Positions 7,930-15,223 of a DNA stretch of 64,000 nt are shown piece after piece (positions within the stretch are counted from its first letter, which is position 1; each line of letters starts with the position of its first letter). Origin of the DNA: Thermocrinis jamiesonii (GTDB lineage Bacteria > Aquificota > Aquificia > Aquificales > Aquificaceae); contig NZ_JNIE01000002.1 of the NCBI RefSeq assembly GCF_000702425.1, positions 372,001 to 436,000 of the forward strand. Reading direction: 5' to 3'. Below the pieces are notes generated by a model. It worked only from the letters and a program-made list of their open reading frames with translations. It was not told the origin of the DNA and did no database searches. A program made the translations under genes and the position numbers.

Positions 7930-8639
7930 CCTGTATGGGCTACCATCCTATCCTCTGGTCTTAGTCTTTCGTAGACGGGTTTATAATTTCTGAGAAGAAT
8001 TTCCAAAACCTCAAGCCCACCAAATAACCCTTCCGCCTCTTTTAAAAGCTGGGAAACTTGGTTGGTGGTTGGTAGCAAAAATCCACAGACTGCTCCCCTT
8101 TTTAGGACCTTATGCACCTTTTCCAGATAGTGCCAAGGTTCCCTCACATCCACAAAGCACGCATCAAAGGACTCTTCTTGAACCTCTGCCTCCGCAAAGT
8201 CCATGTTTATAGCTTCCACGTTCTTACACAGTCCAAAAGTCTCCCAATTTTTCAAAGCGTTTTTGTAGAACTCCTGAGATACTTCGTAAGCTATTACTTT
8301 GCCAGCCAATTGGGAAAGCACAGCGGTAAGGGCACCACTTCCTATTCCAAATTCCAAAACGGTTGAGCTTTTGTCTATGCCAAGTTTAAAGGCTATGTAA
8401 AAGGCATCCTTTGGATAAATTATTTGGGTTTTCCTTTTGAAGCCGTAAAGTATTATGCTTTCTAAGGTGGGCTTAAGGAGGTAAAAATCTCCAACCTTTG
8501 AACCGTATTCCTTTCCTACAATTTGTTCAAACTTTAAGGTTTTCTTTCCGTAGTTTATGCTAAAACCCTTTGTAAGCCTTTTCAAAAACCTCTTGTCTTC
8601 AATTTGGATTAAAACAAAGTCCCCTTCTTGGATTTGCAT
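7899..8639 (-). CDS. trmI: TrmI, tRNA m1A58 methyltransferase
   Basis: 246 residues. An N-terminal beta domain is followed by a class I SAM methyltransferase with motif I VLEFGIGSGALT (about residues 95-106). The C-terminal RPEDRMVAHTGYL segment is typical of bacterial/archaeal TrmI. It methylates A58 in the T-loop of tRNA, a modification important for growth at high temperature. SD AAGAAGGT precedes the ATG. The start codon overlaps the stop of the original reading frame of the upstream DsrE-type gene as TAATG. Convergent with rsmG, overlapping it by 31 nt. Confidence 0.9.
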   Translation of the reverse strand: MQIQEGDFVLIQIEDKRFLKRLTKGFSINYGKKTLKFEQIVGKEYGSKVGDFYLLKPTLESIILYGFKRKTQIIYPKDAFYIAFKLGIDKSSTVLEFGIGSGALTAVLSQLAGKVIAYEVSQEFYKNALKNWETFGLCKNVEAINMDFAEAEVQEESFDACFVDVREPWHYLEKVHKVLKRGAVCGFLLPTTNQVSQLLKEAEGLFGGLEVLEILLRNYKPVYERLRPEDRMVAHTGYLIFGMKIM

Positions 8640-9029
8640 TACCTTCTTATTTCAAACACCATGGGGATCAAAAGGGAGTATCCCATCTGTTGCCAATGGG
8701 CTATTTCTGTAATTGCCGAAGGCACAGTTTCCACAAAGGGATAAAGATCCTTTATCTTTGTGTTCTTTGGCGAACACCTCCAATTCTCTACCGTGAGAGA
8801 CCACCACTATGTCAATGTCTTCAAGGTTGAAGTTGTAAGGCGGATTGGTTAAAACGAATATAACATTTGAGATCCAACCAAGGGCAGGTCTTAACTTTTC
8901 TGGATGGTCCAAGAAAAGCTCATAAACTACCCTAAAGGGTTTTTTGTATTCCGTCTGAACAAACTTAGCTTCCTCTGTTGCAAAGGCGAAGGTAAAAAAG
9001 ATGAGAAAACTTAAAAATGCCTTCAGCAT
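8639..9029 (-). pseudogene. DsrE-family gene broken by an internal deletion
   Basis: Begins with a signal peptide (MLKAFLSFLIFFTFAFA) and a DsrE-like N-terminal half ending in DIVVVSHGRELEVFAKEHKDK. The open frame then turns into GSLSLCGNCAFGNY and stops at 8652. In the +1 frame the expected C-terminus follows at once: DLYPFVETVPSAITEIAHWQ, then QMGYSLLIPMVFEIRR, ending in a TAA coupled to trmI (TAATG). The middle of the domain, about 30-35 residues including the usual GV(K/E)FxxC block, is missing. A deletion of about 100 nt, not a multiple of three, explains both facts. DsrE-like proteins act in sulfur transfer, but no activity is expected from this copy. Confidence 0.8.
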
Positions 9030-9052
9030 AGAGAATAAATTTAATCCTAATC

Positions 9053-10099
9053 ATGCGTGTTGCGGTTGGTATGAGCGGTGGTGTGGATAGCAGTGTTAGT
9101 GCTCTTCTTCTGAAAGAAAGAGGCTATGAAGTTATAGGCATTACTCTGAGGTTTCACAAAGAGGTGTGCGATGAACTCAGGGTTTGCTGTTCTCCAAAGG
9201 ACGTGCAGGATGCGGTTAAGGTTTCCCAAAGGCTTGGTATTCCGCACCTTACCTTAGATTGGGAAAAACTCTTTGAGGAAAAGGTAATAGCTCCTTTTGT
9301 TAAAGCACATATGGAAGGTAAAACGCCCAATCCCTGTGCTGTGTGCAATAGGGATGTAAAAACAGGCTTTCTTGCAAGATACCTAAGACAAGTGGCGCTT
9401 ATAGATAAACTGGCAACAGGACATTATGCCAAGATTGTAGATTACAAAGGAAGGAAATTAATTGCAAGGGCTAAGGACTTAAAAAGGGATCAATCTTACT
9501 TTATGGCTCTTTTGAGGGAAGAAGACATAGAGCTTTTGGAATTCCCGTTGGGAGATTTGACAAAGGAAGAGGTTAGAGCTTTGGCAGTCAAATACGGGCT
9601 TGAGGTAGCCCAAAAACCGGACTCTCAGGATGTTTGCTTTTTGATGGGGAAAGATGTAGGCACTTTTTTGATGGATAGGGTGGGGAAAAGAGAGGGAGTG
9701 TTTATCTACAAAGGAAAGGTTGTAGGAAAACACGACGGTTTTTACAAATACACTATAGGTCAAAGAAAGGGCTTAGGGGTTGCCCTTGGAAAGCCAGTGT
9801 ATGTTGTTGGTTTAGACCCAGAAAAAAATGTAGTATGGCTCGGAGAGGAAGAAGCTCTGTATCGGGATTGGCTTATTTTAAGGGACTTAAACTTTCACCT
9901 TCCTTTATCTATGTGGGACAGGCCAAAAGCTCAGGTGAGGTATAGGAACACTCCCGTTGGCGTTAAGCACATAAAAAAGTTAGAAGATGGAAGATACAAA
10001 GTCTTTTTTGAAGAAAAGGTTAGAGGAATAACACCAGGTCAGGTTTGTGCCTTCTATGAGGAAGACGTGCTTATTGCAGGTGGAATAATAGAGGAATAA
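9053..10099 (+). CDS. mnmA: MnmA (TrmU), tRNA 2-thiouridylase
   Basis: 348 residues. It makes 2-thiouridine at position 34 of Lys, Glu and Gln tRNAs. The PP-loop is SGGVDSS (residues 8-14). The catalytic cysteines lie in NPCAVCN (about residues 93-99) and SQDVCF (about 191-196), with FYKYTIGQRKGLG in the central domain. Only 23 nt separate its ATG from the start of the divergent DsrE-type gene and no SD is visible. A TAAATT box at 9036-9041 is a possible -10 element. Confidence 0.95.
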   Translation: MRVAVGMSGGVDSSVSALLLKERGYEVIGITLRFHKEVCDELRVCCSPKDVQDAVKVSQRLGIPHLTLDWEKLFEEKVIAPFVKAHMEGKTPNPCAVCNRDVKTGFLARYLRQVALIDKLATGHYAKIVDYKGRKLIARAKDLKRDQSYFMALLREEDIELLEFPLGDLTKEEVRALAVKYGLEVAQKPDSQDVCFLMGKDVGTFLMDRVGKREGVFIYKGKVVGKHDGFYKYTIGQRKGLGVALGKPVYVVGLDPEKNVVWLGEEEALYRDWLILRDLNFHLPLSMWDRPKAQVRYRNTPVGVKHIKKLEDGRYKVFFEEKVRGITPGQVCAFYEEDVLIAGGIIEE

Positions 10100-10110
10100 A
10101 TTTATAAGCA

Positions 10111-10377
10111 ATGGAAAAGGAAAGAGAGGAGTTGAAGGTGGAAAGCTTGGAACAAGAAGTAAAGGAAATGAGGGAAGAGGTAAGAAAAATCTTTGAACTG
10201 CTATTGCCACCAAAAGAAGTAAGAAGGGAAATAATGAAGAATCTATACACCATTGAGCTGTCTGTTCTGAAGATTTTCAAAACCCTTTTGGACTACAAAA
10301 CTCAGGAGCTTGAGAAGAAGATAGAGGGCAAGGAGGAAGTCAAGAAGGAAAAGGTAAAAAGGATACAAGTGGAATAA
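10111..10377 (+). CDS. Small charged coiled-coil protein, unknown
   Basis: 88 residues, not recognised. Residues 1-35 (MEKEREELKVESLEQEVKEM onward) and 60-88 are highly charged heptad-like helices around a more hydrophobic centre (TIELSVLKIFKTLLDYK). No signal peptide or cysteines. It starts 11 nt after mnmA in the same direction, so it is probably co-transcribed, with only a weak ribosome site. It ends 11 nt before the convergent cytochrome gene. Oligomerisation is likely from the heptads; no function is proposed. Confidence 0.6.
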   Translation: MEKEREELKVESLEQEVKEMREEVRKIFELLLPPKEVRREIMKNLYTIELSVLKIFKTLLDYKTQELEKKIEGKEEVKKEKVKRIQVE

Positions 10378-10388
10378 AAATCCAATGA

Positions 10389-11279
10389 TTATCTCAAAGT
10401 TTTGTCTAATATGAGCTCCTTTTCCTCTTGGTGTGAAAGTTTTCTGTGAATGATTACCCTTATGCTTTCTGAGTCCTCTGGTATATCTAACTCTAAGGGT
10501 TTTCCATACTCAAGGGCTGTTTTTGCCTGTGCAGAAAGAAGTTTTCTTATGGTTTTTTGTCCTTCGGATGTGTTGGCGACAACGGTTATGTAAAGCTTTG
10601 GGTCTCCTTGGTCTGCGGTGGGAAGGTTGTGAGGCACTCCCACGTTAGTTATGTAAAGTTTGTCTTTCTTAACTTCAAGCCTTAGGTCCTCTGGCTTTGC
10701 CTTCAAAGCTGGAAACTCGTGGGAGTGTCTGGGTTTGGATAGGTGGAAAAGGTGAAAGGGGAATTTTTGAATAAGGTCCTTTTTACCAAGGCTTGGCATG
10801 TGACAATCTTGACAGCTTTTTTGTATGCCGGTAGCTTGCCATTGTTTGAAGGTTTCTTGATGACAACCTGCACAAAAGTTGGACTTTGTATAGCTTATGT
10901 CCTGCTTTGAAGGATGGGGAGGGGACCAAACTTTTAACGGTCCATGCATAGCCTTAGTTTCCTCCTTAAAGTGACAGGCTACACAACCAATACCATCCTC
11001 TTTGAACTCCACTCTAAGAACTGGCTCTTTGTCTGGGTCCACCTGGTGGGGAGCGTGACAGGAAAGACACTTGTTCTTAGTGTAGTTTTCAGACTCTAAC
11101 CTAAAGTGTTCGCTTATCCAAGCCTTGGCGTGTCTGCTGTTTTTCCATTCTTCAAAGATTTCCCTATGACAATCAGAACATCTTTTAGCCTCCGGTCTTT
11201 GCAAAAGGTCCTCTTCCCTTGCTATCTCCTCAAACTTTTCACAGCCAAAAAGAAAAAACAGCAGGAAAACGAAAATCAT
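10389..11279 (-). CDS. Pentaheme c-type cytochrome lipoprotein
   Basis: 296 residues with five CxxCH haem sites: Cys34/37, Cys71/74, Cys99/102, Cys136/139 and Cys156/159. The signal ends at a lipobox (LFGC, Cys13), so the protein is probably lipid-anchored in the periplasm. The haem region resembles the cytochrome c554/multihaem group. The C-terminal part has a beta-rich ITNVGVPHNLPT block, common in multihaem cytochromes. It overlaps the upstream triheme gene by 4 nt (ATGA), so the two probably exchange electrons. Substrate unknown. Confidence 0.85.
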   Translation of the reverse strand: MIFVFLLFFLFGCEKFEEIAREEDLLQRPEAKRCSDCHREIFEEWKNSRHAKAWISEHFRLESENYTKNKCLSCHAPHQVDPDKEPVLRVEFKEDGIGCVACHFKEETKAMHGPLKVWSPPHPSKQDISYTKSNFCAGCHQETFKQWQATGIQKSCQDCHMPSLGKKDLIQKFPFHLFHLSKPRHSHEFPALKAKPEDLRLEVKKDKLYITNVGVPHNLPTADQGDPKLYITVVANTSEGQKTIRKLLSAQAKTALEYGKPLELDIPEDSESIRVIIHRKLSHQEEKELILDKTLR

Positions 11280-12097
11280 TTTCTAAAAGCTTCCTGCACC
11301 ATGGCAGGCACAAGGTGGGTGTTGTGGCATCTGCTGCAAGATTGGCCTATTACAGCCATAGCCTTAAATATGGCATCCCTGTTTGGTTGTGGTTCTTTAA
11401 GCAGTCTTTCTATGGATGATAGAGCTTCTTCGTGCGCCTTGTTAAAGATAATCTGTTCGGATGCTTTGTTTGTATGACACTTAGAGCAAACCGCTCGACT
11501 ACCCTTAACTCTTTCCACAAAAGCTTCACCCGCTTCCCTTGCCTTTTGCACATCCCCTTGAATTAAAAAGATCCTCAGAGCTTTCATAGAGTCTGACATC
11601 TTCCTCATATAATCTTTGGAGCTCAGCTGAGAAAATTCCACCGGATCCTCCATTTTTAGGTTAGCAAAGGGTGGATAATGATAAACGAGCTTAACCGCTA
11701 TTTGGTTATCTGCATGGCATTTTTGACAGGTTTGTCCAAGATCCTGTGAGATTTTTAAAACCTGATCTATGTTCTTAGCCTGCACTGCCTTTACCAACTG
11801 GTCTGCCAAAGCAGGCTTGAAATACTGCTTCCACTCTGGAACCATGTTTTGAGCTCTACTGTATGCATCTTTTAGTCTGTTTGCCCATTCTAAAGCCTTG
11901 TCCCATTTACCTTCGTTTATGTTCAACCTAATGCCATAAAAAGCACCGCTCATTTCGTGCATTACACCAACATACTCAAACTTATTGGACTGGGGAGGAT
12001 AGTATTTTCCCAAAGAAGTCGGTGGTTTTTTTAAGATTATCTGATCTGCGCCAAAGGCAATACCAAAAAATACCATGCTAAAGAAAAGTTTTTTCAT
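11276..12097 (-). CDS. Triheme periplasmic c-type cytochrome
   Basis: 273 residues with a cleavable signal (MKKLFFSMVFFGIAFGA) and three widely spaced CxxCH motifs: Cys124/127, Cys204/207 and Cys254/257. Each follows a helical stretch, as in repeated cytochrome c'-like four-helix units, though this fold is inferred. SD GGGAGG lies before the ATG, and a TATATT -10 candidate is at 12131-12126. First gene of a two-gene operon with the pentaheme lipoprotein. A role in periplasmic electron transfer is likely; the partner reductase or oxidase is not in the window. Confidence 0.85.
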   Translation of the reverse strand: MKKLFFSMVFFGIAFGADQIILKKPPTSLGKYYPPQSNKFEYVGVMHEMSGAFYGIRLNINEGKWDKALEWANRLKDAYSRAQNMVPEWKQYFKPALADQLVKAVQAKNIDQVLKISQDLGQTCQKCHADNQIAVKLVYHYPPFANLKMEDPVEFSQLSSKDYMRKMSDSMKALRIFLIQGDVQKAREAGEAFVERVKGSRAVCSKCHTNKASEQIIFNKAHEEALSSIERLLKEPQPNRDAIFKAMAVIGQSCSRCHNTHLVPAMVQEAFRK

Positions 12098-12446
12098 GGC
12101 TTAACCTCCCTTTCTTCTAAGAAAAAATATAATTCAACAGAAAACAAATGTTGGAACAACAGCAGGTGGTTATAATAAAAGCTAAATGTATATTAAAAAG
12201 CTTAAAAACCTTCAGGGTAAGCCAAGTTCCTGTGAGGCAGTCGATGGAAGGAATTCTAAGCAGGAGCTGGTAAAAGCCAGCCAAAGTGCCTGGCATTCCT
12301 TCCCTTTTCTTGGGAAGGTTCTACCAAGGGACCTTTTCCCTTTTCCGCTTGTGCTTGTGGAAGCCCTGTGGGATAGGGCTAACAGCAGTTCTTTGATTTT
12401 CTACTCAAACCATGTTATGTTTATCTATGTGGATAGGAGTTAAAAA
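12098..12446 (+). other. Gene-free stretch: cytochrome promoter and left part of the tnpB element
   Basis: This 349-nt stretch has no convincing gene. Its left part holds the leftward promoter of the cytochrome pair (TATATT at 12131-12126). A rightward TATAAT lies at 12171-12176. From about 12210 onward it is dominated by inverted repeats, listed separately. An 85-codon frame (12186-12443) crosses these repeats and resembles no protein I know, so I do not call it. The motif ATGGAAGG occurs here (12244-12251) and again within the 3' end of tnpB, as expected of related left and right ends. Confidence 0.5.
12246..12380 (+). ncRNA. Structured RNA candidate upstream of tnpB
   Basis: A 9-bp perfect stem GGAAGGAAT (12246-12254)/ATTCCTTCC (12295-12303) encloses two mutually exclusive inner hairpins, GCTGG/CCAGC (12266-12270/12277-12281) and GCCAG/CTGGC (12276-12280/12290-12294). 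Farther on are CTTGG/CCAAG and AGCCCT/AGGGCT (12362-12367/12375-12380). A TATAAT at 12171-12176 could drive transcription into it. It may be a terminal hairpin of the element, a leader controlling tnpB, or an RNA partner. Which is unresolved. Confidence 0.4.
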
Positions 12447-13955
12447 ATGAAAGAGCAAATCCTTAGCTATGAGCTAACTCTTCCACAAAGAATTTATCCC
12501 CACCTTGATAGGCTTTTTTCTGTCTTTAAAAACCAAGTTAATTCCTACATCCCAAAACTATGGAACGAAAAAGGTTTTAAGCTTTTGTCCCAAAAGGGCT
12601 CTGCTGTGGGAATTTTGAAAAAAGCATTCCCTACTCCTGAAGGCATCCCTTCAAGAGTCTTTAGAAACGTCCTTGAGCTAACAGGACAAATCATCAGAAG
12701 TCAGATAGAAAGAAAAGAAGTGTTTGAGAAGTTGCTGAAGGGAGAAGAAGTCAAAGGCTACAGCAAAAACTTAGTTTTAAACATCCAAAGACAGATAGAA
12801 AACCTTAGAAAGAAAGGAGAAGAAGTTAATTGCTATTTTAACTTTCCCTATCCAGAGTTTGACGGTCAAATAGTTATTACTTCTGCAGATGACAACCTTG
12901 AAAAAGGACAGTTTAGAAGGTTAAAGCTCTCAGGAAACTTTTTAGAGTTCAGCATAAAGGTTCTTACGCAAAAAGGTTGGGAATGGATAAGTGTTAAGAA
13001 GCTTATTCCTGAAAGACTTAGAAGAGCTTTAATGAAGGCTAAGGAAGTTAAAGCGGTGTTGATAAAAAAGGTCTTGCTAAAAAGTGGATACCACATCTAC
13101 AGGCTTGTTATTCCTTTAAGTTTTGAAGTAAAAGAGCCTGAAAAAGTAGAGAGAGTATTAGCCTTAGACCTTTCACCTTCAGAGAAAAGGCTTGGAACTG
13201 CAGTATTGGTAGAAGGAGAGAAAGTCTCCAAACCTTTGTTTTTTAAAACGCAAATGTTAAGAAAAGTAGAGAGACTACACTTTGAAGTGTCAAACCTTGA
13301 GAGAAAGATAGACAACATCTACAATCGCATAGAAAATACAGCTTGTAAGCGAGAAAAAGAAAGGCTTTGGAAAAGGCTAAGACACTTGTTTGCCGAGCAG
13401 AAACTAAGACAGAGAAAGATAAAGCAGTTAAGAAAAGAAATACTTGAGACTTTTACCAATTTTGTCATAGCACACGCAAAGGTTTATGATTGTCAAGCCA
13501 TAGTGATAGAAGACCTAAGCTTCAAAGAAGTTCCACAGTGGAAGGACAAGAAAGCTTTAAGAAGATTTAGCCAATGGTTTTATTCAAGGTTTGCAAGCAG
13601 GCTTGAAGAGAAGGCAAGGCTTTACAACTTAAAAGTCATAAAAGTAAATCCCGCACATACGTCAAGAGTTTGTCATAAGTGTGGTAAGGAAGGTCAGGTA
13701 GAAGGATTAGTTTTTAAGTGTTCTTGTGGGACATACGATAGAGATTACAATGCAAGCGTTAATATAGCATTTCGCCTGACAGAAGTAGAGGGTATTCCAG
13801 GCAGGTTTCCGTCCCGTCTTCCGCAGGTGGAATGGAAGGCTCTTTTAAGCTTTATCTCTTTCTCAAAACTTCTTGCTTGGCTTCGGATAGTTGAAACTTC
13901 TCAGCTCAAACTCAAAAAACTACTCAAGTGGGTAGGTTCGGATAAGTATGGTTAA
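12447..13955 (+). mobile_element. tnpB: TnpB (IS1341-type, IS200/IS605 family), catalytic residues intact
   Basis: 502 residues, RNA-guided nuclease of transposon family TnpB, ancestor group of Cas12. The RuvC triad is present: Asp241 (LALDLSPSE), Glu355 (IVIEDLSF) and Asp433 (DRDYNAS). A zinc ribbon uses Cys409/412 and Cys425/427 (CHKCG...CSCG). No Y1 transposase (tnpA) is adjacent, so the element depends on one in trans or persists without transposing. AGGAG lies 7 nt before the ATG. The 5' region is structured, and the guide RNA in this family usually arises from the 3' end of the gene and the right end. Confidence 0.9.
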
Positions 13956-13985
13956 GGAAAATGGGACGGTAAAGAGGATATCCCA
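13779..13985 (+). ncRNA. Candidate omega/re-RNA at the 3' end of tnpB
   Basis: In known TnpB systems the guide scaffold overlaps the 3' end of tnpB and ends at the element boundary, with the guide taken from flanking DNA. Here the last 170 coding bases carry an inverted repeat ATTCCA/TGGAAT (about 13796-13834) enclosing GC-rich stretches, then ATGGAAGG, a motif shared with the left region. The right boundary cannot be fixed, so the end given is only the next gene start. This is mostly inference from the family. Confidence 0.3.
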
Positions 13986-14372
13986 ATGAGGAATTTTTCG
14001 AACAGCCTCATAAAAAAGCTTAGGATTGAAGACCTAATCTTGGGATCCATAGTCGCACTTGCACTGTTTTATCCCATAATAATTGCGGTAATCATCTATA
14101 AATCTGAGTCTCGCAGTTCAGATGAGCGTTTGAAACTTATTGTGGAATACCTTCAAAGTGAAGACTGTAAGAAACATCCTGTAAAGAAGCTAACGGAGGT
14201 TTGCAAGAAAATAAAAAAAGAGGGCTATAGTCCGAGAGATTCAAAGATAGAAAAGGACAAAGCAATACTCGTTTACGGGAAAAAGGTTAAAGGTTTAGAA
14301 AAAAAGCTTGTGATAGAAATAAACTTTGAAGGAGACGAAATAGCTTCTTTAAGTTATGAAGAAAGGGATTGA
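13986..14372 (+). CDS. Unknown single-pass membrane protein
   Basis: 128 residues, not recognised. One transmembrane helix lies at about residues 20-40 (LILGSIVALALFYPIIIAVI), followed by a charged C-terminal domain with two cysteines (Cys56 and Cys68) and alternating Lys/Glu stretches. GAGGAT lies 7 nt before the ATG. It overlaps the ROK kinase gene by 17 nt, so the two are probably one transcription unit. It starts 30 nt after tnpB, so its original promoter may lie on the other side of the element or inside it. Confidence 0.6.
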   Translation: MRNFSNSLIKKLRIEDLILGSIVALALFYPIIIAVIIYKSESRSSDERLKLIVEYLQSEDCKKHPVKKLTEVCKKIKKEGYSPRDSKIEKDKAILVYGKKVKGLEKKLVIEINFEGDEIASLSYEERD

Positions 14373-15219
14373 TATTGGCGGATCTTTCATAAAGGTCCTT
14401 TGGGAGGATGGAAGGCGGGAAAAGGTCTATGTAAGGGATGTATCTCAAAACAAAGAGGCTTTTGTTGAAAAACTGAGGGAAATTATAAGGGAAGGGAATC
14501 CTACAAAGGCAGGTATAGCGGTAGCTGGTTTTACTTCTTTAGAAGGTGTGGTCTATAGGTCTCCAAACATACCTGCATTGGACGGGGTTGATATAAAGAG
14601 GATCCTTTTAGAAGAAGGCATAAGCGGAATAGTGCTAAATGATGTAAGCGCTGGTGCCTTTGGAGAGTGGTATTACGATCACAGGGACAGTAAAAACCTT
14701 CTTTTTGTAGCCATAGGCACAGGTTTGGGGGCTGGTTTTGTTTGCGAAGGGGAAGTTTTTTTAGGCAGTTGTGGAAGCGCTTTAGAACTTGGGCATCACA
14801 TAGTGGAGAAAGATGGAGAGCTTTGCAGTTGTGGAAGGCGTGGATGTTTGGAAGCTTACTGTTCTTCTTACGGATTGGAAAGGATATACAAAAAGCTCTC
14901 TGGGGAAAGCTTAAAAGACTATCAGATAGTGTTAAGGGCAAAGGAAGGAGACCAAAGGGCATTGGAGGCTATAAAGACCTTTAAGGACTACCTTACCATA
15001 GGCTTGATGAACGCCATTCATATACTAAACCCAGATAGGGTAGTTTTGGGAGGCGGGCTTATACAACAGCTCAGAGAGTTTATGGATGATTTGGAAACTC
15101 GTCTGAGGGGAACCGTGGAAACATTACCTTCTCAATGCTTTAAGCTTAGCTTTTCCAAGTGCGGTGAATTCTGCATGGCAAGGGGGGCTTTAGCTTTGAC
15201 CTTAATGGACGATAGATAA
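14356..15219 (+). CDS. ROK-family sugar kinase (glucokinase-like)
   Basis: 287 residues. ROK proteins phosphorylate glucose, fructose or N-acetyl-sugars, or act as repressors; no DNA-binding domain is present here, so a kinase is likely. The N-terminal phosphate loop is GIDIGGSF (4-11), the catalytic Asp is in LNDVSAG (about 96), GTGLGAG lies at 121-127, and the ROK zinc site is His147 with CSCGRRGC (Cys157, 159, 164). Translation probably couples to the upstream gene through a 17-nt overlap. Substrate not determinable; glucose is the default guess. Confidence 0.82.
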   Translation: MKKGIDIGGSFIKVLWEDGRREKVYVRDVSQNKEAFVEKLREIIREGNPTKAGIAVAGFTSLEGVVYRSPNIPALDGVDIKRILLEEGISGIVLNDVSAGAFGEWYYDHRDSKNLLFVAIGTGLGAGFVCEGEVFLGSCGSALELGHHIVEKDGELCSCGRRGCLEAYCSSYGLERIYKKLSGESLKDYQIVLRAKEGDQRALEAIKTFKDYLTIGLMNAIHILNPDRVVLGGGLIQQLREFMDDLETRLRGTVETLPSQCFKLSFSKCGEFCMARGALALTLMDDR

Positions 15220-15223
15220 ACCT

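Noticed and set aside
12186-12443. An 85-codon open frame upstream of tnpB, starting 9 nt after TATAAT
   Set aside because: It runs through strong inverted repeats and has no protein-like pattern or known relative; structured non-coding DNA explains it better. A short leaderless peptide cannot be fully excluded.
12180-12446. Group I intron (IStron) or known riboswitch upstream of tnpB
   Set aside because: I looked for the conserved intron core elements and for cobalamin, TPP and c-di-GMP motifs and found none.
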